Assembly: GCF_028401955.1 (NCBI RefSeq)
Contig: NZ_JAQOTJ010000007.1
Location: 62,001 to 126,000, forward strand
DNA: 64,000 nucleotides
Direction of reading: 5' to 3'
Source of the DNA: Bacillus sp. BP-3
GTDB taxonomy: Bacteria > Bacillota > Bacilli > Bacillales > Bacillaceae_G
Notes under the pieces: generated by a model
The model's database searches: none
Told to the model about the DNA's origin: nothing
What the model saw: the letters and a program-made list of their open reading frames with translations, nothing else
Made by a program: the position numbers and the translations under genes
Shown: piece by piece, positions 39,570 through 47,170 of the stretch
How the letters are laid out: each line of letters begins with the position of its first letter
Position numbering within the stretch: the stretch's first letter is position 1

Positions 39570-40271
39570 CTACTTTTCAACTAGTACGATATCATCAAGA
39601 TAGGCATCAAAGCTGAACCCGAAAGGATTATAAATGTAGAAATCACTTGACTTAATAGAATTTGGAGTAGTAAATTCGAGCGATTTTTGTTCATACTGTG
39701 AGGAGGTAAATTCCAAATTAGCTTGGCCGCTTCCATTAACCCCTACTGATACCACTACTTCTGAACCAGGAATATTTGCTTTTCCAGATACGGACAGTAT
39801 GTATGTAGTATTAGGCTTCAAAGTTATGAATCCACTAATATATCCACCGTATGATGCGTTTAAATGAAGTCCCTTAGAATTATTTACTCCTGCATGCTCT
39901 TCAATATTGTAATTTATATTGCCCCATGGTTTAAGAGGTTCTAAACTTGAATTGTGGTCAAAATCAATATTTAAAATATAAGGTTTCTCCTTTTTCTTTA
40001 ATTGTACATTATCAAACTTAACCCTCCCATTTGCTGTAGAAGCAAGTTTGACAGCAAAGTTTGACACATCTTCCCCTGTTTTAAACTTCATCTCATGATG
40101 TTCCGGCTTAAATCCTGTATACTGCTTCTTTGTTAATGGAACTATTTCTTGAGTGGCATTCAGATTACCTACTGTTACTTCTGCTGGAGAACCTATACTT
40201 CCCGCTACATCAAATGTTAATGTATATTCTGTATTCGGCTTTACTAATTGATTTTTCAGATGAAACTGCAA
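39570..40271 (-). pseudogene. Truncated jelly-roll (carbohydrate-binding-like) protein
   Basis: A 233-codon open frame encoding two tandem beta-sandwich repeats: residues about 10-95 (VKPNTEYTLTFDVAGSIG ... VKFDNVQL) and 145-233 (LKPNTTYILSVSGKANIP ... AYLDDIVLVEK). These resemble CBM4/9-type or similar extracellular modules. There is no signal peptide and no ribosome site. At about 40241-40247 the upstream DNA changes to ybeY sequence on the other strand, so the N-terminal part is lost. It probably was the C-terminal end of a large secreted or toxin-like protein. Confidence 0.65.
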
Positions 40272-40702
40272 CAGTAAAAGAGGAATATTTTAATCTCATT
40301 AGAAAAGTATTAGAAAGAGTAGCAAAGCAAGAGTTCATAGAAGAAGCTGAGATTTCTGTTACATTTGTTCATAACAAACGTATGCAAGAAATAAATTACA
40401 TGTATCGTTAAATCAATCAGCCAACTGATGTTCTTTCTTTTGCAATGGAAGAATCTATTCTAGATGAAACAAGAATTATTAAGTGCAAAACACATTGTGT
40501 ACTAGGTGATATTATCATTTCTATTTCAAAGGCAAAAGAGCAGGCTAAAAGGTATGTTCATTCCTTTGATTGTGAAATTTGTTTTCTAACAGTACATGGT
40601 TTTTTACATCTTCTTGGTTATAATCATCAGACAGATGAAGAGGAAAAGATTATGTTCAAACAGCAAAATGAAATTCTTAGAATCTGTGGATTAAAAAGGT
40701 AA
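40241..40702 (+). pseudogene. ybeY: Second ybeY (rRNA maturation endonuclease), disrupted
   Basis: From about 40241 the + strand reads LLIDFSDETATVKEEYFNL..., continues in the same frame to a nonsense codon TAA at 40409-40411 and on through [13 protein letters not shown] ... [17 protein letters not shown] to the end. The zinc-binding motif ([11 protein letters not shown]) is intact. The canonical residue after YR is aspartate (DKDQPTD), here a stop. The start codon is missing at the junction. YbeY is normally single-copy beside era and phoH, so this is a duplicated or imported, dead copy. Confidence 0.8.
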
Positions 40703-40719
40703 TATTCATATTTCTCTTT

Positions 40720-40932
40720 TTGATTATTGTTGCCATACTAATTGCATCATTTGTATACATTTATCTAAATAAAGAGAAACTAGATAAAGACACTAGTTTC
40801 TTTTTATTTTTTTATAAACATGAAGAAGTTTTAGGAATAAGTTTATCTTTTTTTAAGGATTTATTTAGAGGGAGTTTATATTTGAATATTAATATAATAA
40901 AAGTAGTAACTAAGTTCATTGATCGAATCTGA
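40720..40932 (+). CDS. Small membrane protein or gene remnant, unknown
   Basis: A 70-codon frame with one hydrophobic N-terminal segment (FLIIVAILIASFVYIYL, counting codons just upstream) and a polar tail. TTG at 40720 is the only start and has no ribosome site, so it may be part of the decayed material around it. I do not recognise it. Confidence 0.25.
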   Translation: MIIVAILIASFVYIYLNKEKLDKDTSFFLFFYKHEEVLGISLSFFKDLFRGSLYLNINIIKVVTKFIDRI

Positions 40933-40972
40933 GTCATGACACTACAATCATAAAATGGGGAGACGATAAAAA

Positions 40973-41938
40973 ATGAACAAAAAAGCAAAAGCAATATCAT
41001 CAATACTGCTCGGATTCACATTAGTATTAACAGGGTGTGCTGATACTAAAGCCGCAGAAAATTATAGTAAACAAAAACAAGAACAAGTTGTTAAAGAGAC
41101 TAAAAAGGAAAATAAGTTAACCAAAGGGCAGGAAATGGCTAACATTCTTAGTAGTACAAATTGGCAAGGTACAAGAGTGTATGACAAAGATAATAATGAC
41201 TTAACAAAAGAGAATGCAAACTTCATTGGCCTTGCGAAATATGATGTGAAGTCAGGAAGATATGAATTTTTTGATGCTAAGACAGGTGAAAGTCGTGGCG
41301 ATAAAGGAACTTTCTTTATCACAAATGATGGGAAGAAGAGAATATTGATTTCAGAATCAATGAATTATCAAGCTGTTGTTGACATGACAAAACTAAATAA
41401 AGATGTTTTTACTTATAAAAGAGTGGGAAAAGATGCTAATGGTAACAATGTAGAGGTATTCGTTGAACATGTTCCATATAAAGAAAAAGAGCTTTCTTTT
41501 ACTGATCCGGACAAGCAGTTGGACACGGTTACAGGAGATATTATTAAAGACATTGATGGAGATAGAATTTTAGGCAGCACCCTTTGGCACGGAACAAAGG
41601 TATTAGATAAGGCTGGTAATGATGTAACAAAGTATAATTTGAATTTTATAAGTCTGGCAAAATTTGATGACAAGTCTAATAAATATGAGTTTTTTAATGC
41701 TGGAACAGGCGAAAGCCGCGGTGATTATGGCTACTTCGATGTTGTAAACGGAAATAAAATAAGAGCCCATGTTTCAATTGGAGATAGAAAGTATGGGGCA
41801 GCTCTTGAACTTACCGAACTTAATAACAATAAATTTACGTATAAAAGAACTGGTAAAGACAAAGATGGTAACGACATAACTGTATTCGTTGAACATGAAC
41901 CTTATAAAGGTAATCTTAAACCAAAATTGAGTTTTTAA
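40973..41938 (+). CDS. Lipoprotein with two tandem DUF4822 domains
   Basis: A 321-residue lipoprotein started by ATG after GGGGAGA. The signal ends in lipobox LTGC (cysteine at about residue 22). Two repeats of about 130 residues follow, each beginning LxSTxWxGTxVxDKxxND and ending FTYKRxGKDxxGNxxxVFVEHxPY; the second starts near residue 200. This is the DUF4822 pattern. It is intact within a region of broken genes and has its own terminator. The function of the domain is unknown; it may be a secreted or surface binding module. Confidence 0.8.
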   Translation: MNKKAKAISSILLGFTLVLTGCADTKAAENYSKQKQEQVVKETKKENKLTKGQEMANILSSTNWQGTRVYDKDNNDLTKENANFIGLAKYDVKSGRYEFFDAKTGESRGDKGTFFITNDGKKRILISESMNYQAVVDMTKLNKDVFTYKRVGKDANGNNVEVFVEHVPYKEKELSFTDPDKQLDTVTGDIIKDIDGDRILGSTLWHGTKVLDKAGNDVTKYNLNFISLAKFDDKSNKYEFFNAGTGESRGDYGYFDVVNGNKIRAHVSIGDRKYGAALELTELNNNKFTYKRTGKDKDGNDITVFVEHEPYKGNLKPKLSF

Positions 41939-42028
41939 AGAACGTTAAATAAGATTGACATGTCGTCAAGAAGGGAATGGTTTTCTGTAGCTTTGAAAAA
42001 TTCGAACCCTTTAAAACAAAATTTGATT

Positions 42029-42058
42029 AAAAATCCTGTACTGAGATGCAGGATTTTT
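42029..42058 (+). terminator. Terminator after the DUF4822 lipoprotein
   Basis: AAAAATCCTG pairs with CAGGATTTTT around TACTGAGATG. Confidence 0.88.
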
Positions 42059-42162
42059 CTGATTCAGCAAACGGGCGCGATTATTGAAAAAGAAGATAGA
42101 GATTGATACATATAATCATGACTAATATATACCAAACTCTATCTTATATGACTTTTTACGAA

Positions 42163-42402
42163 TTAGGTCTTGATAAATTTCAAAACTACATCAAGTTTAT
42201 CAGCTTTTCTGTCCGTGCTAAGTACAGAAACAAAATAGAATACGGTGATTTTAACGAATGCTCTTACCACCCACATGACCATGATGACCGATTCCACATT
42301 TTCAAAAAAGTCGGCAACGCTAATATATCGGGACGGGTAGACGAAACTAGCTGTAGCTCCCTCGGATAAGAAAAGCGTAACGCGATTCGTAACAACCATC
42401 AC
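42163..42402 (-). pseudogene. Fragment of a GerB-type spore germinant-receptor permease
   Basis: On the minus strand, an 79-codon frame contains NRVTLFLSEGATASFVYPSRYISVADFFENVESVIMVMWVVRAFVKITVFYFVSVL (given here by parts: TASFVYPSRYISVADFFE and AFVKITVFYFVSVL), the pattern of the eighth to ninth segments of GerB/GerKB proteins. The 5' end stops at an IS231-like terminus at 42402 and the 3' end goes out of frame (LSTDRKADKLD). It is a dead fragment about a fifth of the usual 360 residues. Confidence 0.7.
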
Positions 42403-42530
42403 ATGCCCATCAAGCTGATATTTTGAAGTATCCCTAAAACGAAAATTTTATCTCTCCACAGCTATTTATGACAATGCAGCTCATTTTTTTCATTTTGGGG
42501 AACAACCGATTTCTTAACTTGATGGTGATG
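42402..42530. mobile_element. Mini IS231-like element or pair of IS231-like ends
   Basis: CATGCCCATCAAGCTGA at 42402 and, inverted, TTCTTAACTTGATGGTGATG at 42511-42530 both fit the IS231 terminal repeat. The inner sequence (129 bp in all) has no gene. No clear target duplication is seen on its two sides. The right end also faces the IS231-like end at 39382, so the two could bound a larger cassette of about 3.1 kb. Confidence 0.55.
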
Positions 42531-42670
42531 AGATACCGCCAGCATTTCGGAAAAACCACGCTAACAGTATTGTTCTAAAAAAACTGTTACTCAAGAGCAT
42601 GCTTGTAAATTTGTATAAAAAAGTAGTGTAAGCCAATAACCAGCCTACACTGTTAAAATCATATAGAACC
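42531..42670. other. Short gene-free stretch
   Basis: Between the IS231-like end and the permease fragment I see no gene, hairpin or repeat of note. Confidence 0.4.
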
Positions 42671-43255
42671 TCAGCCCACAAAGCGAAGTAACTGACGTAA
42701 GTAATTTCTTCGAATCAACAAAAAGTAAGTAATCTGCACAAAAATAAACCCTGTAAAAACAAAAATGGAATTTTGAGCAACTGACAAATCTACGTGTTTA
42801 TGCTGCGCTATATATTGTAGTGCCATAAATGCTACACCACTATGAACTACTGCTACTACAATTGGTACAAAAAATAACATACTAATTTGTTGTGTTACAA
42901 CCTTCTTCAATTCTTTTTCCGTTAACCCCACTTTAGAAAGCATTTGATACTGTCTTCTATCTCGATCTAGATCTGTGAATAAACGGAAGTACAAAAAGCT
43001 AATGGCAAAAACAAAAAATACAATCCCTATTAATACACTAATAATAGATAATAACCCATTTACTTGTTTTCCTTCCAACCATTTTAACATTAGTGATTCA
43101 AATATATACGGAGGGTTTGCTTGTGTATTATCATAAGGCATTATACTCATAAGTTTATTAGCAACAACTTCTGTTTTTGTCCAATCTTTAATTAAAAAAC
43201 CATATTGAGTATACTGATTACGTGTATTTTCCATCTCGATGGAATAAAGTAACAT
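42671..43255 (-). pseudogene. C-terminal fragment of a BceB/FtsX-type ABC permease
   Basis: 194 codons matching the last third of BceB-like permeases (full length about 620-660 residues). It has a short extracytoplasmic part, a membrane segment at about 68-92 (SIISVLIGIVFFVFAISFLYF), the cytoplasmic RDRRQYQMLSKVGLTEKELKKVV motif, two more segments and the ending RRNYLRQLLRFVG. No ribosome site and no 5' part or ATPase partner nearby. Such permeases serve in bacitracin and cationic peptide detoxification. This copy is truncated and probably dead. Confidence 0.7.
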
Positions 43256-43343
43256 ATCTTAAAACGTTTTAATCATTTTCCGTACCTTACTTATATCATT
43301 TTCTCCATTATAACGAGGATTGCTTATAAACATACACAAAAAC

Positions 43344-43386
43344 CCCGAATCATGGACTTTTTTTTAGTGTCCACGATTCGGGGTAC
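43344..43386. terminator. Long hairpin, probably a terminator
   Basis: CCCCGAATCATGGAC pairs with GTCCACGATTCGGGG around a T-rich loop. One of the strongest hairpins in the window. Confidence 0.75.
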
Positions 43387-43393
43387 AGTTCAA

Positions 43394-43474
43394 ATGAACA
43401 ATAAATTTCTAGATCTATTCGGTGAGTTCATTGAAACAGAAGACGGCTTTTTACTTAAAAAAGTTAATGAGTAA
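43394..43474 (+). CDS. Short open frame of 26 codons, unknown
   Basis: ATG AAC AAT AAA ... encoding an acidic peptide with the start MNNKFLDLFGEF and the end FLLKKVNE. No clear ribosome site. It could be a fragment of a larger gene. The rest of 43475-43660 shows no gene. Confidence 0.2.
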   Translation: MNNKFLDLFGEFIETEDGFLLKKVNE

Positions 43475-43664
43475 AGTAGTGAATAAGCTAATCGAAAAAT
43501 AATGGAGGGATAGAATTACTATATTCACATGTACAACTGCTGGATGGGAATGATCAGCGGTGTAATCATTGTGAAAGAAGCATAGGAGAAAATAAAAGCT
43601 CCATAAAGAAAATCGGCTGTATCCAATGGGGATATCTGTTTTTAAAAATAGTTAGAAAATCCAG

Positions 43665-43694
43665 TTGACACCCCCTACTACTCGGTGATACAAT
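43665..43694 (+). promoter_or_regulatory. Promoter of the padR-DUF1048 genes
   Basis: Perfect TTGACA at 43665-43670, 18-bp spacer, TACAAT at 43689-43694. The spacer and -10 contain CTCGGTGATAC, one of three related motifs (see the operators at 43759 and 44638). Confidence 0.8.
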
Positions 43695-43700
43695 GTACGT
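43674..43700 (+). promoter_or_regulatory. Candidate PadR operator 1
   Basis: TACTACTCGGTGATACAATG-type sequence overlapping the -10 box. It shares the pattern (G/A)TACT-N2-GT(A/G)ATAC-N4-TA with the copies at 43759 and 44638. Position over the promoter suggests repression. Confidence 0.5.
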
Positions 43701-43758
43701 GTAATAAGTAACACTGAATAGCGTGTTTTCTCAAAAGCTATTCAGTAAAAATTCCCCC

Positions 43759-43783
43759 TTAGTACTCTGTAATACTGAATATA
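43759..43783 (+). promoter_or_regulatory. Candidate PadR operator 2
   Basis: AGTACTCTGTAATACTGAAT, a near-palindromic motif between the promoter and the padR start. Confidence 0.5.
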
Positions 43784-43821
43784 AGTCAGACAGAATAGAG
43801 GAGGTAGAGGAGGATCTGAAC

Positions 43822-44142
43822 ATGGAAAATTTAACTGAAATGCTGAAGGGCTCGCTGGAAGGTTGTGTGCTGGAAATTATCAGCCGTCATGAAACCTATG
43901 GCTATGAGATTACCCGCCACTTGAATGAGCTTGGGTTTACCGAAGTCGTGGAAGGGACGGTCTATACCATCCTTGTGCGATTAGAGAAGAAAAAACTTGT
44001 GAATATTGAAAAGAAACCGTCAGATATGGGGCCGCCCCGCAAGTTTTATTCACTAAATGAGGCTGGCCGCCAGGAGCTTAAATTGTTTTGGAAAAAATGG
44101 GATTTTGTATCATCAAAAATTAACGTCTTGAAGTCAAACTAG
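43822..44142 (+). CDS. PadR-family transcriptional repressor
   Basis: A 106-residue winged-helix protein; start ATG 43822 after GAGGAGG, 33 codons inside a longer open frame. The motif LEGCVLEIISRHETYGYEI and GTVYTILVRLEKKKLV ... GPPRKFYSLNEAGR are PadR hallmarks. Such regulators often sense drug-like compounds and control the exporter next to them, here the DUF1048 and ABC genes. Base composition is intermediate between the AT-rich surroundings and the GC-richer exporter. Confidence 0.9.
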   Translation: MENLTEMLKGSLEGCVLEIISRHETYGYEITRHLNELGFTEVVEGTVYTILVRLEKKKLVNIEKKPSDMGPPRKFYSLNEAGRQELKLFWKKWDFVSSKINVLKSN

Positions 44143-44217
44143 CTTCATAAGATAAGATATTCCATCCGATATTTTTGGAGTATCTTGTTCAACTTTATAA
44201 AAAGGAGGAAAAATAAC

Positions 44218-44559
44218 ATGATGGAAATGTTCAAAAAAATAATTGGTGATAAAAAAGAATATAAGATGATGATGGCACGGGTTGAAGCCCTGCCAGAGGA
44301 CTACCAGTTTGTATTTAAGAAAATTCAAAACTACATGTGGAATTTTTCAGCGGGCAACGGGATGGATATGCTACACATACAGTATGAATTAATCGATTTG
44401 TTCGAGGCCGGTGCGGCGGAAGGTAGACAAGTGCTGGAAATCACTGGGGAAGACGTGGCATCCTTTGCTGACGAACTAGTGGCAAACGCTAAAACATATG
44501 TCGCAAAGTATCGCGAAGATTTGAATCAGAGTATCATGAAGCGATTGAGAAAAAAATAA
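44218..44559 (+). CDS. DUF1048 protein
   Basis: A 113-residue helical protein with start ATG 44218 after AAAGGAGGAAA. Sequence such as MARVEALPEDYQFVFKKIQNYMWNFSAGNGMDML and a C-terminal ELVANAKTYVAKYREDLN is typical of DUF1048, which usually accompanies PadR regulators and ABC exporters. No membrane segment. Function unknown; an accessory of the regulator or exporter is inferred from recurrence in this context. Confidence 0.8.
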   Translation: MMEMFKKIIGDKKEYKMMMARVEALPEDYQFVFKKIQNYMWNFSAGNGMDMLHIQYELIDLFEAGAAEGRQVLEITGEDVASFADELVANAKTYVAKYREDLNQSIMKRLRKK

Positions 44560-44637
44560 ATTTAATAAGCGGTACCGACTGATTAGCTGGTTACAAATGT
44601 GAATTGCTGCCATCGCTATTCAGTTATATTTTTAACT

Positions 44638-44662
44638 CGGTACTAAGTAATACAGATTATCG
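44638..44662 (+). promoter_or_regulatory. Candidate PadR operator 3, upstream of the ABC genes
   Basis: GGTACTAAGTAATACAGATT, the third copy of the motif seen at 43674 and 43759. It precedes the ATPase gene by about 70 bp, so the ABC genes may have their own PadR-controlled promoter. Confidence 0.5.
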
Positions 44663-44730
44663 GTCAGACTAAGTAGAAGAGTATAGGAAATCTAGCTCCG
44701 CAAAGCGCTTTTTATAAGGAGGAAAAAAGT

Positions 44731-45492
44731 ATGAACAATGTAGCGATTTCTGTAAAAGGGTTAAAAAAATTCTTTAAAGACAAGGAAGTCTTAAAGGGGG
44801 TGGATTTTGAGGTGCGGCGTGGCGAAATTTTCGCACTGCTGGGCTCAAATGGAGCGGGCAAGACGACGACGGTCAACATCCTCTCGACGCTGATGAAGCC
44901 TGATGGCGGAGAAGTAGGTATTTGCGGCTTTGACGTCCAGCGTCAACCGGATCATGTTCGCCAGAGCATCAGCCTGACAGGGCAGTTCGCAGCTTTAGAC
45001 GGCATGCTCACCGGGCGGGAAAACCTGATGATGATCGCCAAGTTGCGTGAAGTCTCCAATCCGGCTCAAGTTGCCGACAATCTGCTTACAAGATTTAGCC
45101 TGACCGATGCGGCCAACCGCCGGGCAGATCAGTATTCCGGCGGGATGAAGCGCCGGCTTGACATCGCCATGAGCCTGATCGGGACGCCAGCAGTCATTTT
45201 TCTCGACGAACCGACGACAGGGCTTGACCCCGAAGCGCGGATTGAAGTCTGGGATACCGTCAAGGAGCTTGCCAGCGGCGGCACAACCATCTTGCTGACA
45301 ACCCAGTACCTGGAAGAAGCTGAACAACTGGCAGATCGTATTGCCATCCTGCATGGCGGAAAAATCATCACGACCGGTACCCTTACCGAACTCAAAGAGA
45401 TGTTCCCACCAGCGAAAGTGGAGTACATCGAGAAGCAACCGACATTAGAGGAAATTTTCCTCGCAATCATCGGCAAAAAGGAGGAGATGTAA
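44731..45492 (+). CDS. ABC transporter ATPase (DrrA-like)
   Basis: A 253-residue ATPase with Walker A GSNGAGKT, signature YSGGMKRRLDIAMSL, Walker B VIFLDEPTTGLD and the H-loop after LLTTQYLEEAEQL. The sequence type is that of DrrA/CcmA exporters of antibiotics. GC content is far above the surroundings (34 of 60 bases in 44941-45000), so it was probably acquired with the permease gene from a less AT-rich relative. Four codons separate its end from the permease start. Confidence 0.92.
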   Translation: MNNVAISVKGLKKFFKDKEVLKGVDFEVRRGEIFALLGSNGAGKTTTVNILSTLMKPDGGEVGICGFDVQRQPDHVRQSISLTGQFAALDGMLTGRENLMMIAKLREVSNPAQVADNLLTRFSLTDAANRRADQYSGGMKRRLDIAMSLIGTPAVIFLDEPTTGLDPEARIEVWDTVKELASGGTTILLTTQYLEEAEQLADRIAILHGGKIITTGTLTELKEMFPPAKVEYIEKQPTLEEIFLAIIGKKEEM

Positions 45493-46242
45493 ATGAAAAG
45501 CAAAACAGGGGTATTACTAGGTCGTTTAATGCGCAACATCATGCGCAGCCCGGATACGATTATCACAGTGGCGATTACGCCGATTATGATGATGCTGCTG
45601 TTTGTCTACGTATTTGGCGGCGCCATAAAGACAGGAACGGACAGCTACATCAATTATTTATTGCCGGGAATCTTGCTGATAGCTATCGCATCCGGCGTCG
45701 CTTACACTTCCGTGCGGCTGTTTACGGATGTAAAGAGCGGGCTGATGGCGCGTTTCATTACCATGCCCATCAAACGCTCGTCGGTATTGTGGGCTCACGT
45801 ATTGACCTCGCTTGTTTCCAATGCGCTTACTCTCGTGGTGGTTATCCTCGTCGCGCTCTTGATGGGCTTTCGTTCCAGCGCTGATATCCTAGATTGGCTC
45901 GCGGTAGCTGGGATACTCGGGCTGTTTACGCTGGCGCTGACATGGCTGGCTGTCATTCCTGGATTGACAGCGAGATCTATGGAAGGTGCGACAGCCTACT
46001 CATACCCGCTGATTTTCCTGCCGTTTATCAGTTCAGCCTTTGTCCCCACCGAAACCATGCCTAAAATTGTCCGTGCGTTCGCTGAGAACCAGCCCGTGAC
46101 TTCAATCGTGAATGCGATTCGTGCCCTCTTGTATGAAGGGTCTGTTGGCAACGATATCTGGGTCGCACTTGTTTGGTGCATCGGCATCATGGTCATCGCT
46201 TATTTCTTCGCCAGTAAAGCATTTAAACGCCAGTTAGGGTAA
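45493..46242 (+). CDS. ABC-2 type permease (DrrB-like)
   Basis: A 249-residue membrane protein with about six segments, and the ABC-2 features MRNIMRSPDTIITVAITPIMMMLLFVYVFGGAI in parts and PLIFLPFISSAFVPTETMP near the C-terminus, typical of DrrB. It starts one base after the ATPase stop. With the ATPase it should export a hydrophobic compound, probably giving resistance; the substrate is unknown. GC-rich like its partner. Confidence 0.9.
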   Translation: MKSKTGVLLGRLMRNIMRSPDTIITVAITPIMMMLLFVYVFGGAIKTGTDSYINYLLPGILLIAIASGVAYTSVRLFTDVKSGLMARFITMPIKRSSVLWAHVLTSLVSNALTLVVVILVALLMGFRSSADILDWLAVAGILGLFTLALTWLAVIPGLTARSMEGATAYSYPLIFLPFISSAFVPTETMPKIVRAFAENQPVTSIVNAIRALLYEGSVGNDIWVALVWCIGIMVIAYFFASKAFKRQLG

Positions 46243-46297
46243 GTACACCATTGGTTCGGTGTCTCGTGGCAACTAAATCTTCCGAAATAAAATATAT

Positions 46298-46337
46298 GTT
46301 AGGAAAAGCACGGGGAAATTTTCCGTGATTTTCCTAT
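46298..46337 (+). terminator. Hairpin after the ABC permease gene
   Basis: AGGAAAAGCACGG pairs with CCGTG-ATTTTCCT around GGAAATTTT. There is little T run after it; weak terminator. Confidence 0.55.
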
Positions 46338-46715
46338 ATGCCTCTTGTATCAAATTTTATTAAGTTAATTTAATCAATCTTTATTCCACCCACAAGAGAA
46401 CTAGTGTGTTCTCTTGTTGAGGGGAACATGAGACAATTTTTTCAAGGGAATCACAAAAAATTTTGCTTAATAACAGGTATACATCCCATTTCTTTAAGAG
46501 TTATTCTAAGGGAGTTACAAAGGCTACCGTTACAAGCTCTTCTATCATTAAGTTATTATACAAGGACACCATTGTTAGAATTAATGGGTTTATCATGTAA
46601 AGGTCCTAGTGAATAAGCTATTAATTTTGAATATCCTATGTAGCTAATAGGTATTTTTATTTGCTGTTTTGTAGAATTCACGGCCGATTTATAGGTAAAG
46701 TGATATGCATGATTT
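46338..46715. other. Gene-free stretch with an unconvincing 70-codon frame
   Basis: The frame at 46404-46616 has a leucine-rich middle (LRVILRELQRLPLQALLSLS) but no ribosome site and no recognised family, so I do not call it a gene. A short hairpin with TATTTTTATTT follows near 46630-46662. Confidence 0.3.
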
Positions 46716-46757
46716 GAACCATAAGTTTGCCATATCGGCAAGGTTATGGTTCTTTTT
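46716..46757 (+). terminator. Hairpin terminator upstream of the cytolysin region
   Basis: GAACCATAA pairs with TTATGGTTC with an inner TTGCC-ATATC-GGCAA stem, followed by TTTTTG. It insulates the cytolysin promoter from upstream transcription. Confidence 0.8.
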
Positions 46758-46918
46758 GTTTGCGGTGAAATTATAATTCTAAAATGTGGATGTACTTCTA
46801 TGTAGGATTCAAAAACTAGTTTAAATATGGAGTGTTTCTAATTTTAAAAGATAAAAAACAAAGTGGAGGCGCTAATAGATTAGGATTTTCCATACAAAGG
46901 GAACTTGCTACATTCTCA

Positions 46919-46934
46919 TATGCAACATTGCATA
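46919..46934 (+). promoter_or_regulatory. PlcR box
   Basis: TATGCAACATTGCATA fits the PlcR consensus TATGNANNNNTNCATA without a mismatch. It lies 10 bp upstream of the -35 box of the cytolysin promoter. It implies activation by PlcR-PapR at the onset of stationary phase. Confidence 0.95.
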
Positions 46935-46944
46935 CAAGAATGTA

Positions 46945-46973
46945 TTGATAAAAATGTAAGCGCTTACTATAAT
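46945..46973 (+). promoter_or_regulatory. Cytolysin promoter with overlapping cre site
   Basis: TTGATA (46945-46950), 17-bp spacer, TATAAT (46968-46973). The spacer contains TGTAAGCGCTTACT at 46955-46968, a perfect match to the CcpA cre consensus TGWAARCGYTWNCW. A CcpA dimer here would cover the promoter and repress it in glucose. Confidence 0.85.
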
Positions 46974-47026
46974 AGGGATATAAAGATAAATCACATCTTA
47001 GCAACAACGAAAGAGGAGGCAATACT

Positions 47027-47107
47027 ATGACAATCGCAATGACAATTTTAAAATTTCTAGGTGGAGTACTTCCACTCGTTCAAGAACTTTTAAAAGCATT
47101 TATGTGA
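47027..47107 (+). CDS. 26-residue hydrophobic/amphipathic peptide upstream of the cytolysin
   Basis: A short gene with an excellent ribosome site (AGAGGAGGCAAT) at 47011-47023 and ATG 47027. The peptide begins MTIAMTILKFLGGVLPL and ends QELLKAFM. It is mostly hydrophobic with a lysine near each end and one glutamate, and can form an amphipathic helix after the GG. That resembles phenol-soluble modulins and other short membrane-active peptides, but also small toxin-type peptides. It is the first cistron of the PlcR-controlled cytolysin transcript, 63 nt before the next start. No homologue is known to me. Confidence 0.65.
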   Translation: MTIAMTILKFLGGVLPLVQELLKAFM

Positions 47108-47170
47108 GTTTACTATTTAGCAATTATAGATAAATAATTATTATACCTAAATACGCAAAAAAGGAAGAAG

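Noticed and set aside
44995-45566. Long antisense frames opposite the ABC transporter genes
   Set aside because: They arise from the GC-rich codon pattern of the real genes and have no start signals.
46404-46616. 70-codon open frame before the cytolysin region
   Set aside because: No ribosome site and no recognisable family; leucine-rich part could be chance. Left as unassigned sequence.
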